DNA of 64,000 bases, from positions 679,501 through 743,500 of the forward strand of contig NW_022985560.1 of NCBI RefSeq assembly GCF_010093815.1. The letters run 5' to 3'. This document shows positions 29,419 through 42,451 of the stretch, one piece after another (positions within the stretch are counted from its first letter, which is position 1; the number at the start of each line of letters is the position of its first letter). The notes beneath the pieces are model-generated. The model was not told the origin of the DNA and did no database searches. It worked only from the letters and a program-made list of their open reading frames with translations. This DNA comes from Pseudovirgaria hyperparasitica (taxonomy: Eukaryota > Ascomycota > Dothideomycetes > Acrospermales > Acrospermaceae). Position numbers and translations under genes: made by a program.

Positions 29419-32400
29419 CTAGTGCATCTTTTCTAGACTCTGTAGGCTGACCAATTCAAAATATTTGCCCTTTCTTGATATTAGTTCTTGGTGGGTTCCC
29501 TTTTCTACTATCCGGCCTGCGTCAAAGACGTAGATGACATCGGCCTTTTGGATCGTGCTAAGACGATGTGCCACGGCAATTGTGGTTCGACCTTTGGCCG
29601 CAGCATCGAGTGCGGCTTGTACCACCTTTTCAGACTCCGAGTCGAGCGCGGAGGTGGCTTCGTCGAGAAGGAGGATCTTTGGATCGCGGATGAGGGCACG
29701 AGCAATGGCTACTCGCTGTTTCTGACCTCCAGAAAGCAAGGCGCCTTTGTTACCACAGACAGTGTTGAAGCCCTCACTACACGTTGATTAGCAAGCGATT
29801 AAAGCCTTTGTGAGTATGAGACTTACGGTAGCGACATGATGAAGTCGTAGATATTCGCGTTCTTGCAGGCTTTTTCGATCTGCTCATCCGTGATGTCCTC
29901 TCGATCGCCCCCAAGCAGGATGTTCTCACGCACTGTACCTTGGTACAGCGTAGGTTCTTGGCTGACGAGCGCCAGGAAGCTTCGGTACTGGTTAATATTG
30001 AGGGACGAGATCTCTTTGCCGTCGACATAAACGCCACCAGCCAGAGGGTCATAGAAGCGCTCAAGCATGGCGATAGTGGTACTCTTACCACAGCCACTTG
30101 CGCCGACAAGTGCAACATATTGGCCAGGTTTGACGGTCAGGTCGAGGCCACGAAGCACAGGCTGCTCTGGACGGGTGGGATAGCGGAAGTGTACGTCGCG
30201 GAACTCAATGCTGCCTTCCATCGTCTGGACCTCCTCGCCATCGTTCGACCAGGTGTCGATTGAGGGGACACGGTTGAACAGATTCAGGAGCTCGGTGGCA
30301 GCGTGCTTGGCTTTGCCCATGTCTGGAGCGAATGAGAAGACGGTGCCGGCAGACTGAGAGCCAAAAATTACAGACGAAAAGCAAACAAAGAACTGGAAAA
30401 GACCCAACTCGCCTCGCGCCAGGAGCGTTCCTCCCCACCAGAAGCCGAGAGCAGTGCAGCAGAAGATGAGCGACTGAGACAAGGCGTAAAGAACAGAAGA
30501 CTTGAGCACAGACCTCAGACTCCTTCTACCCTGGTCGACGATTTGTTCGTGATACTGGTCCCAGACATCTTGTTCTCGTGTAAGAGATGCAACGGTGCGA
30601 ATGGCGGCAGTAGCTTCGCAAGCAAAACTTGCAGACTTCTCGTAGACCTTCTTTGATCTATGCTCGAACCTCGCGAGAAGCCAGAAGCGAAAGAAACCGC
30701 ATGCCAGGAGGACTGGGACTGTAGCAATACAGACGATAGCTAGTTTCCAAGCTATGGCGAGACTCAACGCAAATGCGCCAATCAAGGTGGACACGGAATT
30801 GAGTATCGTTCCAAGAGTAGCACCACTGAGACCGGCCAAGCTTGTAGTCTGTGTCGAAAGAGTTGAAGTCAAAGCACCAGCGGTATTTTCTTCCCTGTCG
30901 AAATAGCCAATATCTTGTCGTAGCATTGTTCTGAATGCCTTGTCTCGTACCCTGTGTATCAGTTTTTCTGAACAATATCCAAAGGTAGACATGTTCAGTG
31001 TCCAAGAGAGGAACATGACGAAAGCGAGCATGAGATACATGGCAGCCCAGAAATTCACATCGCTCCGGAGTTGGTCATATTGGTTTGGAGGATACGACAG
31101 AGATACGATAGCTTTAGAGAAGAAGACTGCCTGGACAGGATTGCCACCTCCTGCAATTGCTGCCATGACGAGACCGAAAGCCATGAGATGCCATTCTGAG
31201 CGATTGAAACTCCAGATGAACTTGATGATAGTCCAAAGTGAATAAGTCTGCTCCTTGTCGCCTGGGCGCTTCTGCAGCGCAATCTCTGATTGTGACATTG
31301 CGGACTTTGATTTCTTCAATCGAAGAGCTACGTCTTCTTCTGCTTCCTCGTATCCACGGCTCTTAGATCTTGACCGAGACAGATTCAACTCTATCTTTTC
31401 TTTCTCGTCAGTTGAGCTGGCAGAGTCTTCCTCTTCTTCGGTGAGCTCTGTCTCGGTTTTGGCTGCGATTCTCTGAGCCTCGACCAAATTGTAATAGGCA
31501 TTCTTCTTTTCGAGGAGGTCATCATGCAGGCCCTGCTCGACGATCCTTCCTCGGGACATGACGACAATGTTATCGGCATTCTTGATGGTTGATAGACGGT
31601 GGGCAATGACGATTGTTGTCCGGCCTTCTGCAGCTTTGTCCAAGGCAGCCTGGACGACACCTTCACTTTTCGTATCGAGTGCAGATGTTGCTTCGTCTAG
31701 AAGCAGAATTCGTGGATTGCTGACAACAGCTCGGGCAATCGCGATCCTCTGCTTCTGCCCCCCAGACATGAGGAAGCCTCTTTCTCCGACATTCGTCTCG
31801 TAGCCTTCTGGAAGCGCGGTAATGAAATCGTGAGCGTTACACATCTTCGCAGCGTCATGTACGAGCTCAGTAACCTTTTCATCGTCAAGATGCTCGTGTT
31901 CTGTACCGATCAGACCGTGCTTGATGTTCTTGAAGACAGTAGTCGCGAATAGGACAGGCTCTTGCTGAACGAGAGCGACTTGGCGACGAAGCCATCGGAC
32001 ATTCAGGTCTTTCATATTAATGCCATCAAGGTATACCTCGCCGCCGACAGGATCGTAGAAGCGTTCCACCAGGCCTACAATTGTGCTCTTGCCAGATCCA
32101 GAAGCGCCGACCAGGGCTGTTGTCTTGCCAGCCGGGACCATTAGACTAACATCCTCCATAACAACAACTTCTGGTCGGGAAGGGTATATGTGCTTGATGT
32201 TTCGGAGTTCAACAGTGCCTTCGACAGATTCAGGGATGAGACCTTCGTTCAGTGTACCGTCGATTGGAGAAACACGGTCGATAGTCGAAAAAATCTTCGC
32301 AGCGGCGGCAGTAGCAGTGGAAAATGATTTGATCCATGGGCCAACATTGCCAAGAGAAAATGCGCCGATCATGATGGCCAGAAGAATGGTAATGACGGAC

Positions 32401-33509
32401 GACAAGTTCATTTCGCCAGCCACGAGGAAGCGAGAACCCTGCCAGAAGGACAGCCCATAGTTCAGGTAGATGATACACATCATGCTCCCAAGCATGCATG
32501 CGAGCGTAATGGACATTTTCCTAGCCCACTTCTCCGCAACACCCAGATGCTCGTCGTACTGCTTAGCCAGCTTATCCTGAGTTCCGAAGGCAGAGGCATT
32601 TCGAATAGAGCTTAGCACTTCTTCTGCAATCGTTCCACCAGCCGCATAAGACGAAAGAGACTGCTTGTTGTACTTTAGAATGAAAGTTGAGCCAGCGCCC
32701 ATGACAGTCACAATGGCCACAACAACCGAGGTCAGGATCAGAGTGAGTTTCCAGTATTTCACGAAACCGATGACAAAGGCAGCGACGAAAGTTGCTATAG
32801 CATTCAGCGTCAATCCGACTTTTTCAGACATGCCCTCCTGAACAAGATTAGAATCGGCCGTAATCCTGGTGGTGATCTCTCCGGCTCCCAATTTGTCGAA
32901 GTAGCCAATGTTTTGACGAAGAATAGCGGCAAGATAGGCTTCTCGCACTTTGCCAGACATGTGCTCGCCGGTGTATAAATATCCAACGGTGTAAATGTAA
33001 GTGAGTATAAACTCGCCAATGGACAGGTAGACGAAATACAACGTGTATGTAGATAAGCTATCCTGAAAGGCTGACACAGGAGTGGTGCCCTGGAAAAAGC
33101 CCTGGAAGGTACCGGCGAGTTGGCCGAAAATGACGGTCATCAGGGGCATCAGAGCGCCAGCAGCGATGGCGCAGAAGGCGGCGATGCTCAAAATGATGAG
33201 GTCCATCCTCGTGGCATAGCGATACAGTGTGAAATACGTCACTTTGACGTCTGGAGTGACAAGCTGGCGCCGGAGAACATGCTGTTCATCTACTGGTAGC
33301 TTTTCCAAAGCATCTTCGGTCTCGCTGTCGATGGGCTTGACGACAGAGGAATCTGCCTTGCTGAGGTCGAGAGTCTGCATCCCATCTGCAGGCACACCTT
33401 CGACAGGCATAGGGGCTTGAGCGGCAGCGACCTTTTCTTGATCTTGCACGACATGTTGACTGGAGTCGCTGCTGTGCCTGTCGATGGTGTTCTTATCGGG
33501 TGCAGACAT
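29419..33509 (-). CDS. Full-size ABCB (MDR/P-glycoprotein-type) ABC transporter
   Basis: Two exons, 33509-29827 and 29776-29419 (50-nt intron near the 3' end); 1346 aa. Start is the ATG giving [16 protein letters not shown]; a slightly longer frame has no ATG. Order: cytosolic N-tail (about 100 residues), transmembrane domain 1 (starting [20 protein letters not shown]), nucleotide-binding domain 1 (Walker [10 protein letters not shown], signature LMSGGQKQR, Walker [13 protein letters not shown]), charged linker, transmembrane domain 2, nucleotide-binding domain 2 ([37 protein letters not shown]). The intron falls just before the second signature motif. Such pumps sit in the plasma membrane and export hydrophobic compounds such as azoles or secondary metabolites; relatives include Aspergillus Mdr1/AtrD and fission yeast Pmd1. 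The mating-factor exporter Ste6 is a more remote possibility. Substrate unknown. Confidence 0.95.
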
Positions 33510-35024
33510 AGCTGGGTGCACACTGCAGCGCCTCGGAGAAAAAGAAAAGTTAAAGAATCCGGGGAGGATCGGCCGTCTACCTCCCAGTCCTTGCCAGCGC
33601 CGTCAGTATTAGTCGCGATAATTAAGAAGACGACGAGATGCGAGCGCGAGATATAAAGATGTCGCGAACGAAGGCGAGAAGGCGAAAAAGCAAGCCGCGA
33701 GTCAATGCGATCGGCAAAGCAGTTATACGCGCTTAGGCTGGTTGAGGTAGGTGAAAAGCAGCCAGGGAGGCGAATAGTAAATGGCGATGACCGAGGCACG
33801 TGTGACAAGTCGTGAAACTGCCTTTTCGAGAGAGCAGCAGTCAAAAGGGAGAGGAGAAGACTGGAGTGACAGAAGGCTGTATGTATATGGAAGTGCGGTA
33901 AGGCGAGTTGGAGAGGCGACGGGTGCATACGATGTATACGACGACACGGCTGTATAGGATACGATGCGATATAACCAAAACCAAACTAGTCTAGATTACC
34001 TGCGTAGGAATCATTCATCTCGTACACGAGTCGGCACGCGGGAACAAAGATGGATCGGAGTTCTGCGCTGCGGACGGACCAACATAATACCTATTCGATT
34101 AATTGGTTTTAGCATGTTTACGAAGTTCAACAGGCCCAATCTCAGCCTCCAGTGTCCACTTTGCAGCACTTCATCTCACTCTTCTGGCTAAAAGACCGCT
34201 GCCCTTACGCGTAATGGACTATGCATCCAAGCTATCCATGCCTTGCTGCCTGATATTAGTAATACGCTAAAAGAAGGTTGTCCCGCTCGGCTCGGCAACT
34301 TCTCATCCGTTGATTGGGCTTTCGAGAGAGTATAGACAATAATACACTTCAGACTCCACATTCCAGACCTTCAAGTCCAGACACTAAATTTCATGGCAAC
34401 TTGATCAAAAACTCCGCTCTCGAGCTATGTTCGGGTGCTTCGCTTCGCTTCTCTCAGCGGCCAATGACTCACTATGATCTAGCATGCATGCTGCTGCGTG
34501 GGTCTGCATCTCGTCCCGTTCGTCTGATCCACTGTGCTACTGTCCACGACTGTCATGTAATGCATACGACGAACTGTCTCCTTCCGAGCATCTATGCATA
34601 CCATGATACCATGAATGTGGATGCCTAGCAGGCGGGATCGACGTGCCCATTCATCTATCCTGGAATACGGCTGATTAGCTACTGAGCCACGTAAGCGCTA
34701 CACACCATCACGAACATCGTTGCATGAACGTTGAGACTTGCTGCCTGTTATCGTCGCCGCTTACCCCTCCATCAGAGTCGGTGTCTCTATCCATCCATCC
34801 GAAAGAGCACGGACAACTTTCGTCGGATTTGGCACACCGGCGTCCGGAACCCGCGCCATGACGACCGCCGACGTTTCGTCCGTCTGCTCTGGCGTGGTTC
34901 CCTGTAAGATCAAAGAGATTCCCATATATTGCGTGTGATTGATTCATTATCTCTTCTTATAATTGTGACGGAGCTGCCAAAAGCCAACCGAGTCCAGTAC
35001 TCCCGTGGCGTCCACCATCTCCAC
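33510..35024. other. Intergenic, no gene seen
   Basis: 1.5 kb between the ABC transporter start and the BDP1 stop. The right-hand part is the 3' flank of BDP1, the left-hand part the transporter promoter. Frames of 60-212 codons are short of motifs; the longest (33290-33928 minus) overlaps the transporter gene and has no protein character. Confidence 0.5.
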
Positions 35025-37030
35025 TCAGTTCCAGTAGCTTCTGTTCCTCGTCGGAAATGGGATATCATCCTCCACCGTCTCGAGAATGATCTCCTCCTCA
35101 CCGCCCCGCGTTGCGTTCTTCTTCGCTTTCTTGGTCTTCTTCTTACCCACGCCCGGCACATCCTGCCCGACTGCACCTGCTCCGTTGTTCGCGTCTTTCT
35201 GCCCTGTTCCACCCGCCGCAATCTTCTTCTGTCGTTCCGTCTCCGTGTATTCCTTCCTAGCTGCCTCGATCTCGGTCTGCATTTCCGTACTTTTGGCCTC
35301 TAGTTCCGCCTCCAGCTTGCGAGGGTCAATCAGGTCCTCCTCCCTGCCATCGCTTTCGCGTAGATACTTCTCGATATCGAGCGAGGTCTTGACCTGTCCG
35401 ACAAGTGCTGCTCGGACGAGTGAAGGATTTGCTCGCTCCTCGCGTGTGAATTTGCGTTTGATGTTCCGACGTGTGCGCCCTGGAAACATCTTTGATATCA
35501 TTCCAAAATCCGTACCAAACATCCCCAATGCTTCGTAAAATTTCGTGTCGTCCTCCACTCCCCATCGATCGTTGGGCGTGGGCCGTCGATCATTCGGATC
35601 TCGCTTGTGATCGAACATGAACGAATGTTGGTTTATCTGCGTCGTGAGGTCGTCTTCCTCAACCACATCGAGAATTTCCTCGTCGCGTGTCGCAGTTGCC
35701 CGCTGGTTGATTACAGTGCTTGCTTCATCAAGCACGAACCTGCCGTCGGCCAATATCCGAAATTGCGGTCCTCTTGTGGTTGTGCTGGATATAAAGTTAT
35801 CTTCAGCATCGTCACCACCTTCTGCACCATCTTCACTGCCTGCTCCTGTCTGTTCTTGTTCCTGCGCAGGACGTGGTGCGCTAGCTGGGGGAAACTGCAT
35901 GCGTTCTTTGCGCTTGCGCTTGACGTCGTCCCAGTCGATCTTGCGCATAGCTCTCTCTCTTGTGGAAACTTCACCTTCTCTTCTGTCAACGCAGATATCA
36001 GTCATAGTCGTAGAATATACATCAACACGTTTATTCTCCGCATCTTCGGGTGTGGGCGATCGAATCTTCCGTCTGCGCTGATTTTTGACCGGACGTGTGG
36101 TCGAGTTATCTACCTCGTCGTTTTCCAACGCAGTAGTTCCGTCTTCTTCTTCATTTATCGTTGCACTCCGATTATCGTTGCCGCTTGTACGTGCAACACT
36201 CTGTGATGACTCCTGGTCTGGCGATACCACTGCATCTCCATCTGTAGGAGGCGTGTTTGGTGAGACATCTTTGGGTTTCCGCGTTGTACCTTTATCTTTC
36301 CGCACTTTACGTGGCTTTTTGACCGGCGGAGCCGTACCTGACGCTGACGCTGTTCCATCTGTAACTACGTTGCCGACACGTTTTCGCTTTCCCTTACTGC
36401 GAGTAACTACGAGCTCTTCTCCAGCGTTGTCATTCACTGATATGGGCACATCTCTGCTGCTGTTATTTGGCTCATTGTTCTCGTTATTGGTGGCGGCGTG
36501 ACGCTGGACTGATCGGGTTGCAGTGCTAGCTTCGTCTAAGGATGGTGTTTCAGATACCACAGATTCGCTGGGCGCAGGAGTCGAGAGTTGGTAAGATGCT
36601 GGTCCAGTTGTCTGGATTGCAGATGAAAGTGATCTTGTCGTCTCTATTACGGTATGTTGTGTTGGATCCGGTAGCACTGTGAGTCTAGAGACGGATTCGC
36701 TTGCATCCTCTTGAGAATCTTCGTTCGGTGCACTAGGTAATTGTTGTAAAGCTGAAGAACTAGCTTCTGCCGCTGGCGTGGGAATGGATTCGTCTGCATT
36801 CTTGCTGATAGGTTCTTTCGACGTGGACGTAACCTGGTTCTCTCCACTAGGTAGTTGTGGGTCGTTGGTGGGTGCTTGAGGTGTAGACTCTTGAGGTGCT
36901 TTCCGTCGAGCGAAAGCTTTCGGCGCAACAGATTTCTTACCGGACTTATCTGTAGCGGAGTTAGAACCTGACCTGGACGTTCGAGTGCGAGATGTAGGTA
37001 CGTACTGACTCTCGAACTACCGTACAACAT
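35025..37030 (-). CDS. BDP1: TFIIIB subunit B'' (BDP1), RNA polymerase III initiation factor
   Basis: Two exons: a 25-nt first coding exon 37030-37006 and 36949-35025, with a 56-nt intron (GTACGT donor, CTAAC branch, CTACAG acceptor); 649 aa. The tiny exon is needed: the frame upstream of the main exon hits a stop without an ATG, and splicing gives MLYGSSRVNKSGKKSVAPKA, which matches the conserved BDP1 N-terminus (VNKSG..FAPK..RR in yeast). Residues about 465-520 hold the extended SANT/Myb domain (WGVEDDTKFYEALGMFGTDF, GMISKMFPGRTRRNIKRKFT), diagnostic for B''. The long middle is disordered and rich in acidic and Ser/Thr residues. B'' joins TBP and Brf1 on tRNA and 5S gene promoters. It shares a 432-base divergent promoter with BRE1. 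Nuclear. Confidence 0.93.
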
Positions 37031-37462
37031 GGCGGACCTCAGGCGCACATGCGCAGACGGTCATAATCGAGAATTTTAAGCTTCCAGAAATCGCGCGATG
37101 GTGAAGCAGTCCTCGATCAACCGTCAATCCAGTGTCTCGGACACGCGAGAATGCTGCGTCTTCAATTCGTGAACGCCCCACTAGTTATCGCGTTGACTAG
37201 TCGCGCACTGACATTTAGGCCAAGATCTGTCACGTGGCTAAAGGAGAAACCGGCGCCGCGATCTCAACTCACCTCCTACACGCCTCGACACCTTCAAGTC
37301 TACAAACTCTGCCCACATTCATTCGCGCCGCCTTGTTCTCTGCACCCATGTCTCACGCTTGACCTTCAATCACTTTACTCATCCCGACTGTTTTGCAAGG
37401 CTATATGGTTCGTCTGCGCAGGTACACAGCCTTGACTTACGTTTCCCATCCTCATTCTGCTC
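37031..37462. promoter_or_regulatory. Divergent promoter between BDP1 and BRE1
   Basis: 432 bases separate the two start codons. The stretch contains one CACGTG E-box at 37231-37236 and pyrimidine-rich DNA on the BRE1 side (37260-37400). No TATA box is obvious, as usual for housekeeping genes. Co-regulation is possible but not shown. Confidence 0.5.
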
Positions 37463-39873
37463 ATGAGTCTCGACGTCCACACTGTCGCAGCCCCATCACT
37501 TGGCACTGTCAAGATGGAGGACCGCAAACGCTCCATGGTGCCCGAGCACGATGAGCTGGCTCCTCCCGCAAAGAGACAGGCGATGAGTAACAACGCGAAT
37601 GGCACGAAAACCCACCCGGACGCTGATCTGCCTTGGAAAGAAGATCTTGAGGTACCTTAAAAAGACAGCCCACCCTCAGACCGCGACGCACCTAACTTTG
37701 TTGCTACAGAACTTTCAAAAAGATGCCATCCTTCGCCAGCTCCGCGAGTACAAAAGAGAAAAGCAAACATGCGAGTCTCAGATCGCTGAGATGGAGAAGA
37801 AAATGACATATCACGACGACCATTTGCGTGTGGTTGACTCATGGTTCAATCAGGTAAATATCCTTTCTACGCGTATAGACACAAGATCTCTAACAGAATG
37901 AAAGCTCCTCGATGAGATCAGACTCATGGTCAACGACATTGTCGTGACACGACCACTTCAGCCTAGTAAGCTCCGCACATCTCGAAGTGTTCAGATCCGC
38001 TACTTACGCAATATAGATGATGCGCTGTTCCCACCATCGCTGTTATTTTCAGACTCAGAGAAGTTTCAAGAACACTTGTCAGACCGTTCTCAAAAGATCA
38101 GAAGCGTCTTGTCAGATCTACTCTCCAAGTCACCTGGTGATGCAAATGCTGAGAAGCTGCAAGAACAATTGTCCAAGCTTCTTGCGCAGGAGAAGGTTAC
38201 CATTTCCGAGCTGCATCGCGTGACTACGGAGAAAGATCAGTTGATTGAGCGTCTGGAGAAGGCTTCGTACCGATATATGGTGGCGGAGAAGAAGCTAGAC
38301 CGTGCTAAAAGTCAAGCAGTCGCTAAAATTGAACGACAGGCAATGCAAGGTGCGACCGCAGCGCAGAGCCACGAAGAGCCAAAGGATGTCAAGAAAGAGT
38401 CGACAGAGGTCAACGGTACCACGGTCCAAGCTCCCGTTAGCGAAGAGTTGTTGTCGGCAAAGAAAGAGGCAGAGGCCATTGCATTGAAGCGCAAGGAGCA
38501 GCTAGACAAACTCGATGCGGAGAACCAGAAACTGACCGCCGAATTGACGCAACTAAAGGTGAGGCTTAGCGGGCTCTCGGACGAAGATTATTCCAAGACA
38601 GAGCTGTTCAAAGGCATGAAGTCGCAGTATGACGAAGTGATACGACGCATCAATGACCTGACCGCGGTCAATAACACCTTGCGTGAGGAAGCACAAAAAC
38701 TGCAGCAGGAGAGGACACAGTACCGCATCCAGGTTGATGAGGAGACTCGGGTCAGCATACAAAACTCCGAAACGCAACTTTCAAAGGCGGAAACAGATCT
38801 CAGTCGAATCCGAAACTCACGAGATGAATATCTTGCTGATGTCACTATCCGGAAAGCTGCAGCCGAGGAGCATAAGACATCGTTTGGACAGATCCAAGAC
38901 TTGGCAAAAGCCAGCGACGACAGAATCAAGGCCTTGGAACTGGAGGTCGAACGCCTCAAGGTCCAGATTGGCGAGCAACAAGCTTCTGGAGAGCGTGCGG
39001 ATCTGGAGCAGATGGATGCTGATCAGCTACGTGGCAAGATCGTTAATCTCGAAAAGGAATATGCTCTCGTCTTGGAAGAAATGCCGTCGCTGGAAGTCGC
39101 ATACAAGAAGGCGCAAGCGATTGCATCCAAAAAGACGGCTGAACTTGTTGCCTGGGAAGAGCAGATTGCAAGGCTGAATGCGGAGAAAGCAAAGGCAGAT
39201 CAGAAGTTCTTTGGCGCTATGAAGGCAAAGGAGGCACGTGAGCAAGAGTCGAGGCTTTTGCGAGCCCAGAATCTCAAGAGCGCGGAGATAATCACCCAAC
39301 TGAAAGAGGCCGAGACGAGCAGTCGAAACCTTGCGGTGAACCTTGAGAAGCAGCTCACAGAAACCAAGGAAGCAGTCAATTCAACAACTAGCCAGGTTCG
39401 CACGACGCAAGCAACCATGACTAAACATCTCTCGGTGGCCGAAGGTTTCGTGTCTCAGATAGCAGAGCTGAAGAAGGTCGTGTCCTCCAAAGACGCTACA
39501 TGTACGGCGGCCTGCCAGGCACAGCGGGAGGCCGAGGTCAAGATTGAGCAGCTTCAAATACAAGTGGACGACTCGAACAAACAGATTGAAGAGTGGAAAG
39601 CACGGAGCCAGGGGAAGCAGACAGATACAGAAGGACAGTTGCGGGTGAGTTGTCTTGAAGTCACCAGTTTGTGTGCCTATGCTAAATCCCTGACAGCAAA
39701 TGGTCCTGTGTACGATCTGCCGGCGAAACTGGAAGAACACATGCATCAAGCTCTGTGGACACGTCTTTTGCCAAGAGTGTGTGGATGAGCGCGTACAGTC
39801 TCGGTCACGGAAGTGTCCTGGGTGCGGCAAATCCTTTGGAGCGAACGACACCATGCGCGTGCACTTGACCTGA
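37463..39873 (+). CDS. BRE1: E3 ubiquitin ligase BRE1 (histone H2B ubiquitination)
   Basis: Four exons, 37463-37651, 37710-37853, 37905-39644 and 39697-39873 (introns 58, 51 and 52 nt); 749 aa. After a short basic N-terminus with PPAKRQ, the protein is coiled coil from about 70 to 680, opening with the family segment KDAILRQLREYKREKQTCES and DDHLRVVDSWFNQLLDEIRL. The last exon supplies a C3HC4 RING: Cys696, Cys699, Cys711, His713, Cys716, Cys719, Cys731 and Cys734 (CTIC, LCGHVFCQEC, CPGC), with the conserved C-terminal FGANDTMRVHL. With the E2 Rad6 it monoubiquitinates histone H2B, which is needed for H3K4 and H3K79 methylation and is promoted by Bur1. Without the last splice the protein would lose the RING, so the final intron is certain. 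Confidence 0.96.
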
Positions 39874-40809
39874 GGCTTTCTCAGCTTGTGCAAAAAGAGA
39901 AGATCAAACACCCTGTACAACACCCTGCGATGACACCAATCCAGTTGTTTCGTCGATGAGCTTCAATCGTTGATGGCTTAGTTTTTGGGGGCCACGGCAG
40001 ACGGACCTGTCTGGCACACACACAGAGAGAGAGACAAACGTGCGCGATAGATTACCAGCGCCGCCAACGCTGTGCATTCTCCATTTCCTGGAGCATAGGC
40101 CGTTGTCGTTTTTGGCGGAATTATCAGCTTCTGCGCCGTGGTGGGTGCATTGGTTTCGCGCTTCTTGCTTTTTTCTTCGTTCTTTTAAGTGTATTATATG
40201 AGGGGCCATATTGCAGTGACTTTGGGGGGGGGGGGTTTATTGGGTGGGTGCTGTCTGTAGGGAGCAATCGAAGAATCGAAGTCGAACCGGACGATGGATG
40301 GGACAAATGCCGCGCTACGGAGGAGAAGAAGCGAACCGCGATCACGTTTGATATGTCCATATAGTACAGTACAGTACAGTAGCAGCTTGATTGTATGCTA
40401 CAGAGCAGGTCTGCGGTGCGTGGCATGGCATGGCATGGCATTGTGGTAGTCGTAGTGGTAGTATTAGTAGTAGTATTATATTTGAAGACTATCCGCGTGC
40501 GTTGCGTTTTATTCTGCTCCTGTATACCGTTAACGACACGGGACATCAGCTACAAACAGACAGAACATGTCAATCAACCGCTCTGGTACAATAAAGAAAA
40601 CTATCTAAACTGATTCGAGCATGCCTCGCCTTTGTATCTTTGTCCTACATAACGCTCCCCCTCAACAACACCAACCCCAGCTTCAATCTTCCGAACTCTG
40701 AACTGGACCTCGAACACCTAGGCCATAAACAACAACCACTTGATTCTTCTGGTCTACCTCCATGTGATCAACAAACGATACAGGCCGGATACACTACTTA
40801 CTACCGGTA

Positions 40810-40810
<1 letters not shown>

Positions 40811-40862
<52 letters not shown>
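40811..40862 (+). repeat. CT/TC dinucleotide microsatellite
   Basis: Perfect run of about 25 TC units following TACTCC, directly visible. Likely length-polymorphic between isolates. Confidence 0.9.
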
Positions 40863-40865
<3 letters not shown>

Positions 40866-41193
40866 GATCGTGATATACTAAGCTACAGGCGTGCTAGGTA
40901 TGGGGGGAGTGGTGTTGGGGCGTGGTACGGGGGAGTGGTATAGGGGATAGTGCATGAGTGCCAGCATACACAAGGACTAGCACCAACACGCAGCAACATA
41001 CCATCCAGATCCAAATAACGGATGTAAAATATGGATACGGGGGGAATGGATAAGAGGATATGGTAATAGAAGACTACGGAATAGTACAACGGCGAGAAAG
41101 AGCATATTAAGGCGGTGATGAAAGGATAGGAAAGGAATTGCATTCCAAAAAAACAAACGACTGCTTCGGGGGGTATCTAGTAATAGTACAAGG

Positions 41194-41241
<48 letters not shown>
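41194..41241 (+). repeat. GACA tetranucleotide microsatellite
   Basis: About twelve consecutive GACA units, followed after a short interruption by three more (41251-41258 region). Directly visible. Confidence 0.9.
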
Positions 41242-42451
41242 CCACGAACAGACAGACAACTACCAAGTAAACCAAGCAGCGTCTGGAAGCGATGGAAGGA
41301 TAGGATAGGATAGGATAGGAGAGTATCGAATAGGACAAGACAAGACAAGACAACACACCCACCAAAAAGCACGAACACAAACACAACAATCACCAAGCTC
41401 ACAAAAACAACCCCTCTTCCCCCCCAAGAAAACGAGCACGACAAAGAAGTGTATGTGTATGGTATGGTATGTGTATGATATGCATGCATGTATACATGTA
41501 CGTCCATACAAATCGATCATTCATTCATTCATTCATCCTTTCTTTCACTTTCACAATCACATTCACAAACAGACTCATTTTTTTTTTTGGTAAATTCATC
41601 CTTTGCAATTTATAAAAATATAAACATACAAAGTTTCCTTCCTTTCCTTCTCTCCTTCTTGTCTTCTCTCTCCTTCTGGATTCAGCGATTCAGTGATGCA
41701 ATGATTCAGTTACTTCAGATCCAGGCCACGCTTCTCTGTGAGCACATACACACTTCCACACACACACAGACACACCCACACCCACACCCACCCACCTCAT
41801 CCGCCAGCTGTTCAAAGTTACGCTAATGTAACCACCAGACCTGAACCGGGCGTACGCGCGCGCGTGCATGCATGTGTGTTTTGTGTGTGTGTGTAAAGTG
41901 ACCAAAAAAAAAGACAAAAGATCAAAAGACGTTTGAAAAAAACAGGGCGCCAGTGGTATGCGTTTAAAGCTTCTTGCCCTTAGTTGTAACCCCAACTCAC
42001 TCACTCACTCATTCACTCCGCCACTATCAAAACCATGCTTGCAAACTCGAGACCCCCTTTTCTACTCGGGAGGACACAATACAGTAGAGTGTTGTTGCGC
42101 AAGATCAGTTGGTTAGTTACTTGGTGGTCGCTTTCGAAAATGTGTTGTTCCCTTTGCTCTTTCTCTCTGCAGATATTTGCAAGAGTTGCTGTAGAACTTT
42201 GGCGGCGCAAAGTGTGTGTGTGTGTGTGCGCCGGATCGTCTCTCGCCAAAAGGGAATCTCTAAAAGACATGCCAGTACCAGGACGCCGGGGAGAATCGCA
42301 CGAACGCTGTGTGTGCAAATAACGTGTTACAAGAAGTGTGTGTGTTTGTTTGTATTTGTTTAGAGAGCCGCTGTATATCGGGCTTCATAGGGGACAGTCG
42401 CATCATCCTGATCTGATGTTAGGCGATTGGTCTGGCCTGGTAGCATATGGA

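Larger units (their letters stand above)
39874..42451. other. Convergent-gene spacer packed with microsatellites
   Basis: 2.6 kb between BRE1 and the remodeller gene, no gene supported. It holds many short simple-sequence arrays of different unit size, listed separately where longest. Apart from those: 12 G at about 40223-40235, AGTAC repeats at 40363-40381, TGGCA x4 at 40421-40441, AGGAT x5 at 41296-41320, ACAAG repeats at 41335-41352, TTCA/CATT repeats at 41517-41537, CACACC-like repeats at 41755-41792 and a TG run at 41878-41894. All longer frames here are repeat-encoded or lack motifs. Confidence 0.6.

Noticed and set aside
41194-41258. CRISPR-like regular array
   Set aside because: Units are four bases without spacers; a eukaryotic microsatellite.
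40977-41507. Minus-strand frames with repeated Val-Cys-Leu-Ser or similar units
   Set aside because: Direct translations of the GACA microsatellite.
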